7,349 bases of DNA, from contig DFBG01000143.1 of the NCBI GenBank assembly GCA_002367305.1, positions 9,443-16,791 on the forward strand, given 5' to 3'. The notes under the pieces were generated by a model, which ran no database searches, was not told the origin of the DNA, and was given only the letters and a program-made list of their open reading frames with translations. How positions within the stretch are numbered: the stretch's first letter is position 1; each line of letters opens with the position of its first letter. This DNA comes from Actinobacteria bacterium UBA3086 (GTDB taxonomy: Bacteria; Actinomycetota; Coriobacteriia; Anaerosomatales; UBA3086). Of this stretch, positions 1 to 5,251 are shown piece after piece. A program made the position numbers and the translations under genes.

Positions 1-5
1 CGCCC

Positions 6-1427
6 ATGCCACAAGTGACATCACTGACCGAGGGCCCGGTGGCACGGACTCTTGTACGCCTGACACTCCCGATGCTCATGGCCATGTTCGCCATGGTGGG
101 ATTCAACATCGTTGATACGTTCTACGTGGGGCAGCTGGGAACCGAGCAGCTCGCCGCCATGGGCTTCACGCTCGCTGTGGTCATGGCTGTCAACTCCGTA
201 AGCATGGGGATCGGCATCGGTACCACTGCGGTGGTCTCTCGCGTGATCGGCGAGGGAGACGTGCGCGGGATGCAGCGACTCACCATGGACGCGATCATGC
301 TGGGCGTCCTTGTTGCCAGCAGCATGAGTATCTTGGGTCTGTCGACGATCCCGCACATCTTCGGGCTCATCGGCGCCGAGGGTATCGTGCTCGATTACGT
401 CCGTGAGTACATGACGGTCTGGTACCTGGGTCTGCCCCTCATCATCGTGCCGCAGGTGGGCAACAGTGGGGTGCGCGCCACGGGTGACACCAAGACGCCA
501 GCCAAGATCATGGTCACCGTCCTCACGGTCAACGCCATACTCGACCCGCTGTTCATATTCGGCTGGGGTCCGGTGCCCGGGTTCGGACTGCGGGGTGCTG
601 CCATCGCCACCGTGATCTCGCAGAGCGTGGCGCTGATCATCGCCTTCAACGTGCTCAAGAGGCGCGGACTGATCACCTTTGAGCGACACACGGGAGCGGG
701 CATCGTCGCCTCGTGGCGCAGGATCCTGAAGATCGCGATTCCCGCTGGTCTCACGCAGATGATCACACCGGTCTCCACCGCAGTGATCACGGCGATCGTC
801 GCCACATATGGCGTGGCTTCGGTGGCCGGCTTTGGTGTGGCCACCCGGCTGGAGATGTTCGCCGTCATGGTGATCATGGCTCTGGGTGCAGCGCTCGTGC
901 CGTTCGTAGGCCAGAATTGGGGAGCAGGCAACAAGGAGCGGGTTGGTCGCGCCATCAAGGTGGCCATCGGCATCGCCGCCGGTTGGGGCATGTTCGTGTG
1001 GTTGCTGTTCATGGTGATAGGTGAGTCGGTTGCGGGTGCGTTCAACAGCAATCCGGCTGTGATCGAGGTCGTCGCAGGCTATATGCTCATCGTCTTCCCG
1101 AGCTACATGCTGCTCGGCGCGCTGGTGACAGTCACCAACGCCCTCAATGCGCTGCACCTGCCGCTCCGTTCCATGGTGATCTCATTGCTGCGCATGTTCG
1201 TTCTCTATGTGCCGCTGGCCTACCTCGGTTCGGCTCTTTGGGGCCTCACGGGCGTGTGGTGGGCGGCGTTCTCTGCCAACGTACTGGGCGGTCTCGTTGC
1301 ACTGTGGTGGTTCAGGCGTACGTTCTCCTCGCTGCAGACAGCGGTGCCCGGGCCCACGCAAGAGAGCATGGCCGACGAGGAAGCCAGTGCACAGGCGAAA
1401 ATGGACACCGAGCCGCAGCCTGCCTGA
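6..1427 (+). CDS. MATE-family multidrug/Na+ (or H+) antiporter
   Basis: This 473-residue polytopic inner-membrane protein belongs to the MATE (MatE, COG0534) efflux family, which exports cationic drugs and metabolites in exchange for Na+ or H+. The N-terminus carries the usual family opening (LTEGPVARTL, then a helix leading into VDTFYVGQLGTEQLAAMGF at about residues 36-54). The second six-helix half begins near residue 240 (ILKIAIPAGL), and the conserved FVGQNWGAG signature of that half lies near residue 300, followed by a basic loop. Twelve hydrophobic segments in two homologous halves, plus a hydrophilic acidic tail of about 25 residues, match a complete protein of typical length (about 450-470). 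The ATG at 6 gives the expected family N-terminus, but only five bases precede it, so its ribosome site cannot be judged. The substrate cannot be deduced. The family is certain; drug specificity is not. Confidence 0.96.
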   Translation: MPQVTSLTEGPVARTLVRLTLPMLMAMFAMVGFNIVDTFYVGQLGTEQLAAMGFTLAVVMAVNSVSMGIGIGTTAVVSRVIGEGDVRGMQRLTMDAIMLGVLVASSMSILGLSTIPHIFGLIGAEGIVLDYVREYMTVWYLGLPLIIVPQVGNSGVRATGDTKTPAKIMVTVLTVNAILDPLFIFGWGPVPGFGLRGAAIATVISQSVALIIAFNVLKRRGLITFERHTGAGIVASWRRILKIAIPAGLTQMITPVSTAVITAIVATYGVASVAGFGVATRLEMFAVMVIMALGAALVPFVGQNWGAGNKERVGRAIKVAIGIAAGWGMFVWLLFMVIGESVAGAFNSNPAVIEVVAGYMLIVFPSYMLLGALVTVTNALNALHLPLRSMVISLLRMFVLYVPLAYLGSALWGLTGVWWAAFSANVLGGLVALWWFRRTFSSLQTAVPGPTQESMADEEASAQAKMDTEPQPA

Positions 1428-1470
1428 GGGTGACGTAGCGCACGAATACGCCCTCTCAACTGCACTTTTT
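1426..1470 (+). terminator. Possible weak terminator after the MATE gene
   Basis: A 7-bp stem (GAGGGTG at 1426-1432 with CGCCCTC-type partner 1449-1455, one G-T wobble) overlaps the MATE stop codon and encloses a 16-base loop. A run of five T follows at 1466-1470, ten bases past the stem. The large loop and the gap before the T run make it a poor intrinsic terminator, so it may not act as one. Confidence 0.25.
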
Positions 1471-1500
1471 GTAACGACATCGTGTCCAAAGGTAACGGAT

Positions 1501-1620
1501 GGGTGTCGTGGACGTGCGTTCGCGCACACGAGGGTACAGACTGCGCAGCGATGGTCGCGAAACGCGACTATCGGGTCTGCAGAAGACCCCTCACGAGTGT
1601 TCAGGCAGAGGTGCTCAGTC
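1501..1620 (+). promoter_or_regulatory. Structured 5' leader of the TRIC/UPF0126 gene
   Basis: The gap between the MATE stop and the TRIC start holds no gene but several inverted repeats. Hairpin 1 is GTGCG-TTCG-CGCAC (1514-1527). Hairpin 2 is an 11-bp stem with an AAA loop (1549-1559 with 1563-1573, one G-T wobble). Hairpin 3 is GGGTCT (1573-1578) with AGACCC (1584-1589). CAGAC (1537-1541) can instead pair with GTCTG (1575-1579), which would enclose hairpin 2 and prevent hairpin 3. CCTC at 1589-1592 could pair with GAGG of the ribosome site (1608-1611). The arrangement resembles a cis-regulatory leader with alternative folds, but no known riboswitch core was recognised. Weak promoter candidates are TTGTAA (1469-1474) with TAACGG (1493-1498), or a TACAGA at 1535-1540 that would remove hairpin 1 from the transcript. 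Confidence 0.4.
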
Positions 1621-2463
1621 ATGCTCGACTCAGTGGTCGCCACAGGCAGCATTGTGGCGACATCAGCGATTGTTGCGTCTCCTTCTGTGGAGCCGACATC
1701 GATTGCCAGTCTCATCACCACTGTTGTTCCCAACATGATCGCAAGTGCGTTGCCGTCGGCTGTCACCACGACTGCGCCGGTCGCGTCGGGCTCAGTGTCG
1801 ATACCCAGTGGCTACTCACTGATCTCTGCCTTTGCCGGCGGATTGGCCGGGGCCACGCGCGCTCATGAGCGTCGCATGGATATCTCGGGCATTGCCGTGC
1901 TCGCCATAGTCAATGCATTGGGTGGCGGCATCATGCGCGACGTGCTGCTGCAGGATCAAGGCATCGCTGCATTCACGCACTGGACGCTGCTCGCCGCCGC
2001 GCTCACAGCTGCTGCATTCGGCTTCTTCTTCTCGTCGTTGTACCACCGCATGAAGCGACCGTTCCTGTATCTCGATGCGCTGTCGCTTGGTCTTTTCGCT
2101 GTAGTGGGCGCTGACAAGGCGCTTGCGGCGGGCCTTTCTTTCATCCCCGCAGTGCTCCTGGGAATCGTCACCAGTGTTGGTGGAGGCATGATCCGTGATG
2201 TGCTCTGCAACGAGACTCCGCAGATCATGCGTCCGGGCACTCTTTCCGCATCGGCGGCGGCCTTGGGCTCCTTGATCTTCGTGTTCCTGGTGACATGGGC
2301 GAACTTTGTGAAGCCGGTGGCCGCCGTGATCGCCGTGTCGGCGACGCTATCGTTGCGCCTCATCGCGGTGAAGCGAGGTTGGCAGGCTCCCGTACCAGCG
2401 AATTTCACGACGGACTCGAGGAGGCCAGGGAAGCTGGTTCGAGAGCGGCCGGCGGATCAGTAG
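1621..2463 (+). CDS. TRIC/UPF0126 family membrane protein (YadS/YicG-like)
   Basis: This 280-residue integral membrane protein belongs to the family known as UPF0126, TRIC or 'glycine transporter' (PF03458). Bacterial members have been described both as trimeric cation channels and, from mutant phenotypes, as probable glycine transporters. It shows the family's internal duplication. Each three-helix half has a GGGxxRD motif: GGGIMRD at residues 101-107 and GGGMIRD at 187-193, the latter followed by VLCNETPQIM. About seven membrane helices span residues 66-250, with a short basic C-terminal tail. The ATG at 1621 is preceded by AGAGGTG (1607-1613) at seven bases and was chosen for that reason; the reading frame is open further upstream, but that part overlaps the MATE gene. 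This start gives an unusual extension of about 63 residues, rich in Ser, Ala, Thr and Val, before the conserved domain. A GTG at 1796 would give the ordinary family length but has only a weak ribosome site. Confidence 0.9.
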   Translation: MLDSVVATGSIVATSAIVASPSVEPTSIASLITTVVPNMIASALPSAVTTTAPVASGSVSIPSGYSLISAFAGGLAGATRAHERRMDISGIAVLAIVNALGGGIMRDVLLQDQGIAAFTHWTLLAAALTAAAFGFFFSSLYHRMKRPFLYLDALSLGLFAVVGADKALAAGLSFIPAVLLGIVTSVGGGMIRDVLCNETPQIMRPGTLSASAAALGSLIFVFLVTWANFVKPVAAVIAVSATLSLRLIAVKRGWQAPVPANFTTDSRRPGKLVRERPADQ

Positions 2464-2481
2464 CCGACGAGGGCGGTCGGT
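2464..2481 (+). terminator. Small hairpin after the TRIC stop codon
   Basis: CCGAC (2464-2468) and GTCGG (2476-2480) form a 5-bp stem with a seven-base loop immediately after the stop codon. There is no T run, so it is at best a weak or factor-assisted terminator. Confidence 0.22.
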
Positions 2482-2500
2482 CTGGACTAGTCACGTGAAG

Positions 2501-2518
2501 TGCAAGTAAACACTTGCA
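2501..2518. promoter_or_regulatory. TetR operator O1 (perfect palindrome)
   Basis: TGCAAGTAAACACTTGCA has two perfect 7-bp arms around AAAC. It overlaps the -35 box (2514-2519) of the tetR promoter. It is 16/18 identical to the second palindrome 44 bp downstream. Length, symmetry and position just upstream of a TetR-family gene are as expected for its own operator. The assignment to this regulator is inference. Confidence 0.85.
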
Positions 2519-2542
2519 TTCTTGTGATCCAGGCCGTACAGT
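2514..2542 (+). promoter_or_regulatory. Promoter of the tetR-flavodoxin-membrane protein operon
   Basis: TTGCAT (2514-2519) and TACAGT (2537-2542) are separated by exactly 17 bp, a good fit to a housekeeping sigma-70/SigA-type promoter. Transcription would begin near 2549, inside the second operator. The untranslated leader would be about 48 bases long. Occupation of either palindrome should block polymerase. Confidence 0.7.
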
Positions 2543-2544
2543 GG

Positions 2545-2562
2545 TGCAAGTGAACGCTTGCA
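2545..2562. promoter_or_regulatory. TetR operator O2 (near-perfect palindrome)
   Basis: TGCAAGTGAACGCTTGCA repeats O1 with two changes (positions 8 and 12 of the site). It keeps 6-bp perfect arms but loses the seventh pair. It sits two bases past the -10 box and covers the predicted transcription start. The spacing to O1 is 44 bp start to start, about four helical turns, so two bound dimers could lie on nearly the same face of the DNA. Confidence 0.85.
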
Positions 2563-2596
2563 TATCACATCGACCGCACGCCAAGGAGACATCGTC

Positions 2597-3202
2597 ATGA
2601 GCGCCGTGAACGACACCGCCGACCGGATCCTGAACGCTGCGTCCGAGCTTATCGCCACGTACGGGTACGTCGGCACGACGACTCGCGCCATTGCGGAGCG
2701 AGCGGGCGTGAACGAGGTCACCCTGTTCCGTCGTTTTGAGAGCAAGGCCGGCGTACTTCGCGCATTGGCCGCGCGGATGGCGCAGCGGCAGGCGGGGTAT
2801 GCGGTGGCTGCAGCACCGGACTCGGAGAGTGTGCGAGACACGCTGTTGGCGCTTGCTCGCATGGAGATCGCCGGTGCCATTGAGATGGGCGGCCTCGCCA
2901 TGCGTCTCGCCTTCGACGCCGCCTCTGTGCCTGAGGTTGCCGAGCTCATGGGCGAGGGCCCACCCGGCAATTTGGAGGGACTCGCCGAGTACATGGCCGA
3001 GCGCCAAGAGGCCGGTGAGCTGCGTGGTGATATCGCACCTGAGGTCCTGGCCGAGGCGTTCTTTGGCCTGACCTCGAGTTATGTGATGTATCGGACGGTG
3101 ATGGGTGTGGGTGATCTACCCGCTGACGTGACCGCAGACAGGGGAATCGAGCAGCTCTTTGACGTGTTCTGGTCGGGAGCTGTGGCAGAGGGACGGGAAT
3201 GA
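2597..3202 (+). CDS. TetR/AcrR-family transcriptional regulator
   Basis: This 201-residue cytoplasmic DNA-binding protein is a one-component ligand-responsive repressor by family. The N-terminal TetR domain covers residues 6-55 (ADRILNAASELIATYGYVGTTTRAIAERAGV...). Its helix-turn-helix runs from about residue 28 to 47, ending in the conserved LFRRFESKAGVL stretch (tyrosine of the usual LYYHF pattern replaced by Phe-Arg). The helical C-terminal half, the ligand and dimer domain, is not diagnostic of an inducer. The ATG at 2597 follows AAGGAG (2583-2588) at eight bases. An in-frame ATG at 2558 lies inside operator O2 and has no ribosome site, so it was not used. Twin palindromes over the promoter point to autorepression. 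The gene leads an apparent operon with the flavodoxin gene (61 bases downstream) and the membrane protein. Confidence 0.95.
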   Translation: MSAVNDTADRILNAASELIATYGYVGTTTRAIAERAGVNEVTLFRRFESKAGVLRALAARMAQRQAGYAVAAAPDSESVRDTLLALARMEIAGAIEMGGLAMRLAFDAASVPEVAELMGEGPPGNLEGLAEYMAERQEAGELRGDIAPEVLAEAFFGLTSSYVMYRTVMGVGDLPADVTADRGIEQLFDVFWSGAVAEGRE

Positions 3203-3210
3203 TGACACCG

Positions 3211-3231
3211 GAGATGCTGCGGATGCATCTC
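3211..3231 (+). repeat. Hairpin between tetR and the flavodoxin gene
   Basis: GAGATGC (3211-3217) and GCATCTC (3225-3231) form a perfect 7-bp stem with a seven-base loop, just after the tetR stop codon. No T run follows, so it is more likely an mRNA-processing, stability or partial attenuation element than a terminator, if it functions at all. Confidence 0.4.
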
Positions 3232-3249
3232 GATACGAGAAGGGCGAAT

Positions 3250-3254
3250 AGGAG
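3250..3254 (+). promoter_or_regulatory. Ribosome site deciding the flavodoxin start
   Basis: AGGAG directly abuts an ATG at 3255 (zero spacing, unusable) but lies nine bases before the in-frame ATG at 3264. The second ATG also gives the expected flavodoxin N-terminus (MLVAYGTKT). Confidence 0.65.
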
Positions 3255-3263
3255 ATGAGCAGA

Positions 3264-3763
3264 ATGCTCGTGGCCTACGGAACGAAGACGGCTGCACACA
3301 GGGCATCGCCGAACAGATAGGTGCCACTCTGACGGAGTTGGGCGCAGATGCCACAGTGCTCGCTGTTGGCGATGCTTCAGACACGAGCGGCTACGACGCG
3401 GTGATCGTCGGGAGCGGCGTACGAGCTGGCAGTTGGCATGGCTCGGTCAAGAAATGGGTCGCCGATAATGCGGGCGCGCTCACGGACGTGCCGACGACGT
3501 TCTTCACGGCATGCCTCACTCTTCAGGCTGACCCGGGCAAGACCGACGAGGTGCGTGCGTACACTGACGCGCTGATTCAGGAGACGGGTGTGAAGCCGCT
3601 GGACGTCGGTCTGTTCAAAGGTTTGAACGAGCCCAAGCTGTTCAGCCTTCCCGAGCGGCTGATCCTCAAGGCGCTCAAGTCGCCGCAGGGAGACTTCCGC
3701 GAGATGGATGTCGTTGCCGCATGGACCCGTTCGATCGCACCCTCGCTGGGGCTGCATTCATGA
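3264..3763 (+). pseudogene. Flavodoxin-domain (HemG-like) protein, frameshifted in FMN loop
   Basis: From ATG 3264 the frame reads MLVAYGTKT and then goes wrong, stopping at TAG 3318-3320. Adding one G at the GG of 3290-3291 restores a continuous 166-residue protein. Its N-terminus then has the FMN phosphate-binding loop T7-K-T-G-C-T12 followed by QGIAEQIGATLTELGA, joining the intact remainder that is open from ATG 3338. The rest fits the Flavodoxin_5/HemG-like class: YDAVIVGSGVRAGSWH at residues 44-59, FFTACLTL at 80-87, and a C-terminal WTRSIAPSLGL. These are small electron-transfer or menaquinone-linked flavoproteins; the true partner is unknown. No other defect is present, so this is either a sequencing error, a very recent mutation, or (less likely, no slippery heptamer seen) recoding. 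Initiation at 3338 would yield 141 residues lacking the FMN loop. It lies inside the tetR operon. Confidence 0.85.
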
Positions 3764-4653
3764 GGGCCACGCATTTCGGAGGCATTGCCACGTTGTGTCT
3801 CCTCCTCGCGCTCGCTGCGGGCGCGGTGGCAGGAATCGGCGTTTTCGGCCGTGGGGACATGGCGTCCGAGACCGTCACGAGTGTTCGCGGCGAGAGCTAT
3901 GAGCTGATAAAGGATGGCGTGTACGCGTACAACTCGGAACGGCTTGTTGCCGAGGGTGTCGGGTGGGATATCTTCACGCTCTTCATCGTGGTTCCCGCCA
4001 TGCTCATAGCGCTGCCCGCTCTCCGACGTGGGTCGCTTGTCGCACTGCTGTTCGTGATCGGTCTTCTGGGATACCTGTTCTATCAGTATCTGATGTACGC
4101 GATGGCGTGGGCGTTCGGGCCGTTGTTCCTGCCGTTCGTTGTGATCTACGCGATGAGTCTCGCGGCGATCGTGTGGATCATCTCGACGATCGACGTCAGC
4201 GCCCTGCCGACGCGTTTCGACTCACGCTTTCCGGCAAAGGGCATGGCGATCTTCAGTTTTGTCATGGCGCTTCTGCTGGTGAGCATGTGGGCACAGCGCA
4301 TCTCCGTTGGTCTGTCGGGGGATCTTGAGGGGGCCATGTTGCTCGGCCAGACCACGATGGTCGTGCAGGGACTCGACCTGGGTCTCATCGTTCCCCTCGC
4401 GGTGTTCACGGGACTCATGGTGTGGCAGAAGCGCGCTTGGGGGTATCTCTTGGCATCGGTCTTGGTGGTCAAGGCGATCGCCATGTGTGGAGCCATCACC
4501 GCCATGCTCGTGAGCGCGTGGGTGGTTGAAGGCGCGCCAGACATAGGCGGACTCGCGATCTTCGTGACCGCCGCGTTCGTGTCCCTATGGCTAGGCCATC
4601 GGATGCTGCGAAGTGCGATTCCTGCGGGTATCGTGACGGGAACCGCCGACTAG
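3760..4653 (+). CDS. Eight-helix membrane protein of unknown function
   Basis: This 297-residue protein is not one I can name. It has about eight membrane helices: residues 6-29, 70-88, 92-115, 118-141, 161-178, 203-222, 228-254 and 262-283. A loop of some 40 residues after the first helix (about 30-69) is probably outside the cell and contains ESYELIKDGVYAYNSERL, then EGVGWD. An aromatic segment follows in helices 3-4 (LFYQYLMYAMAWAFGPLF, 106-123). These look like conserved family features rather than random hydrophobic sequence. The ATG at 3760 overlaps the flavodoxin TGA by four bases (ATGA), with GGGG at 3748-3751 as a weak ribosome site. This implies translational coupling to the flavodoxin and control by the TetR promoter. 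A longer in-frame start at 3721 has no ribosome site and lies within the flavodoxin gene. A redox-linked or lipid/quinone role is conceivable from context only. Confidence 0.85.
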   Translation: MRATHFGGIATLCLLLALAAGAVAGIGVFGRGDMASETVTSVRGESYELIKDGVYAYNSERLVAEGVGWDIFTLFIVVPAMLIALPALRRGSLVALLFVIGLLGYLFYQYLMYAMAWAFGPLFLPFVVIYAMSLAAIVWIISTIDVSALPTRFDSRFPAKGMAIFSFVMALLLVSMWAQRISVGLSGDLEGAMLLGQTTMVVQGLDLGLIVPLAVFTGLMVWQKRAWGYLLASVLVVKAIAMCGAITAMLVSAWVVEGAPDIGGLAIFVTAAFVSLWLGHRMLRSAIPAGIVTGTAD

Positions 4654-4668
4654 AGGTCGATCCGAGGA

Positions 4669-5145
4669 CTAGTGTTGCGCAGTGCGGACCGGGAACCTGA
4701 TCTCGGTGAGGTACTCATCCGGGGGCACCTCAGCGGGGTCCGAGAAGTAGACCTCCTCGGCAGGACCGGTGATCTCGAGGCCGTTCGCTGCAATCCAATG
4801 CATGAGTTGTTCGTATGTTGGTCCCACTGAATCGTAGGAACCTCTGTGCATGACGAACGCGACCTCTGTGGACGCAAGATGTCGAACACCCAGGCCGGAT
4901 ACGTTCTCTTGTACGTCTGGCGCATCGCTGACCGGCGCTTGGAGCTCCCAGTCCGCTTGGGTTTTCGACACCTCATCGGGCATGGTGCGGTACACCGTGT
5001 GCGGCATGCCCGTCGCCGTGAGTCCTTGGGATTCCAACCACCCGTACAAGGTGCCGAACGTCTCAGGAATCTGAGTGTACGGCCCGTGCATGTGGATGAA
5101 TGCGACAGTCTCCGGCTCGGTGTTCTTGATGGTTGCCTGGAACAT
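4669..5145 (-). CDS. GyrI-like effector-binding domain protein
   Basis: This 158-residue soluble protein consists of one GyrI-like/AraC effector-binding domain (PF06445 type, SHS2 fold) without a DNA-binding domain. Stand-alone members bind or hydrolyse small hydrophobic molecules, and some bind DNA gyrase. Two homologous halves are visible: HGPY...GWLESQGL...DWELQAPV (residues 20-72) and HRGSY...HWIAANGL...YLTEIRFPV (100-153). The second contains the characteristic DPAEVPPDEYLTEIRFPV ending. W66-E67 and E149 occupy positions where the family commonly has pocket aromatic and acidic residues. I chose the ATG at 5145, which has GGGGG (5155-5159) nine bases upstream; a GTG at 5154 (three residues longer) directly abuts that site. 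It converges on the membrane protein gene, with 15 bases between the stop codons, and diverges from the papain-like gene. The ligand is unknown. Confidence 0.9.
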   Translation of the reverse strand: MFQATIKNTEPETVAFIHMHGPYTQIPETFGTLYGWLESQGLTATGMPHTVYRTMPDEVSKTQADWELQAPVSDAPDVQENVSGLGVRHLASTEVAFVMHRGSYDSVGPTYEQLMHWIAANGLEITGPAEEVYFSDPAEVPPDEYLTEIRFPVRTAQH

Positions 5146-5154
5146 TGTTTTCAC

Positions 5155-5159
5155 CCCCG
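5155..5159 (-). promoter_or_regulatory. Ribosome site deciding the GyrI-like start
   Basis: On the minus strand a GGGGG run lies nine bases before ATG 5145 but touches the alternative GTG at 5154, which favours the ATG. Confidence 0.5.
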
Positions 5160-5200
5160 CGACTCTATTCCCAGGTTCGTGGTCGATCTAAGCTCTGCGG

Positions 5201-5206
5201 TACAAT
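5201..5206 (+). promoter_or_regulatory. Candidate -10 box for the papain-like gene
   Basis: TACAAT at 5201-5206 in the 106-base divergent gap would start transcription near 5213, about 39 bases before the gene. No convincing -35 box was found at 16-18 bp; TTCGTG at 5176-5181 is 19 bp away. No clear promoter was seen for the divergent GyrI-like gene. Confidence 0.45.
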
Positions 5207-5239
5207 TCGTGGCACACGGGGCCATTGTCGCGCGAAGTT

Positions 5240-5246
5240 GGAGAGG
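5240..5246 (+). promoter_or_regulatory. Ribosome site deciding the papain-like start
   Basis: GGAGAGG lies five bases before GTG 5252 and fourteen before ATG 5261. The GTG has the better spacing. An upstream TTG at 5225 has no such site. Confidence 0.55.
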
Positions 5247-5251
5247 ATCCG

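Noticed and set aside
21..1157. 378-residue open frame on the minus strand opposite the MATE gene
   Set aside because: Composition is rich in His, Asp and Arg, as expected of an antisense shadow of a hydrophobic GC-rich gene; no domain or start signal is visible.
1501..1620. Known glycine riboswitch before the TRIC/glycine-transporter family gene
   Set aside because: A TTCAGGCA string at 1600-1607 recalls part of the glycine aptamer, but the defining CCGAAG...GCAA core and the paired GGAGAG element are absent. Cores of c-di-AMP (ydaO), cobalamin and c-di-GMP riboswitches were also not recognised.
1207..1620. Upstream in-frame extension of the TRIC gene beginning inside the MATE gene
   Set aside because: This part overlaps the MATE coding sequence in another frame, encodes no recognisable protein, and a strong ribosome site selects ATG 1621.
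2491..2498. TCACGTGA palindrome upstream of operator O1
   Set aside because: A single 8-bp palindrome with no second copy in the window; it lies outside the promoter and cannot be tied to a regulator.
3280..3295. Programmed ribosomal frameshift in the flavodoxin gene
   Set aside because: No slippery heptamer or strong downstream stem was found at the shift point; a missing base from sequencing or mutation is simpler.
4649..4673. ACTAG...CTAGT inverted repeat between the convergent membrane protein and GyrI-like genes
   Set aside because: It is formed mainly by the two TAG stop codons facing each other; the stem is only 5 bp, AT-rich and without a T run, so chance is sufficient.
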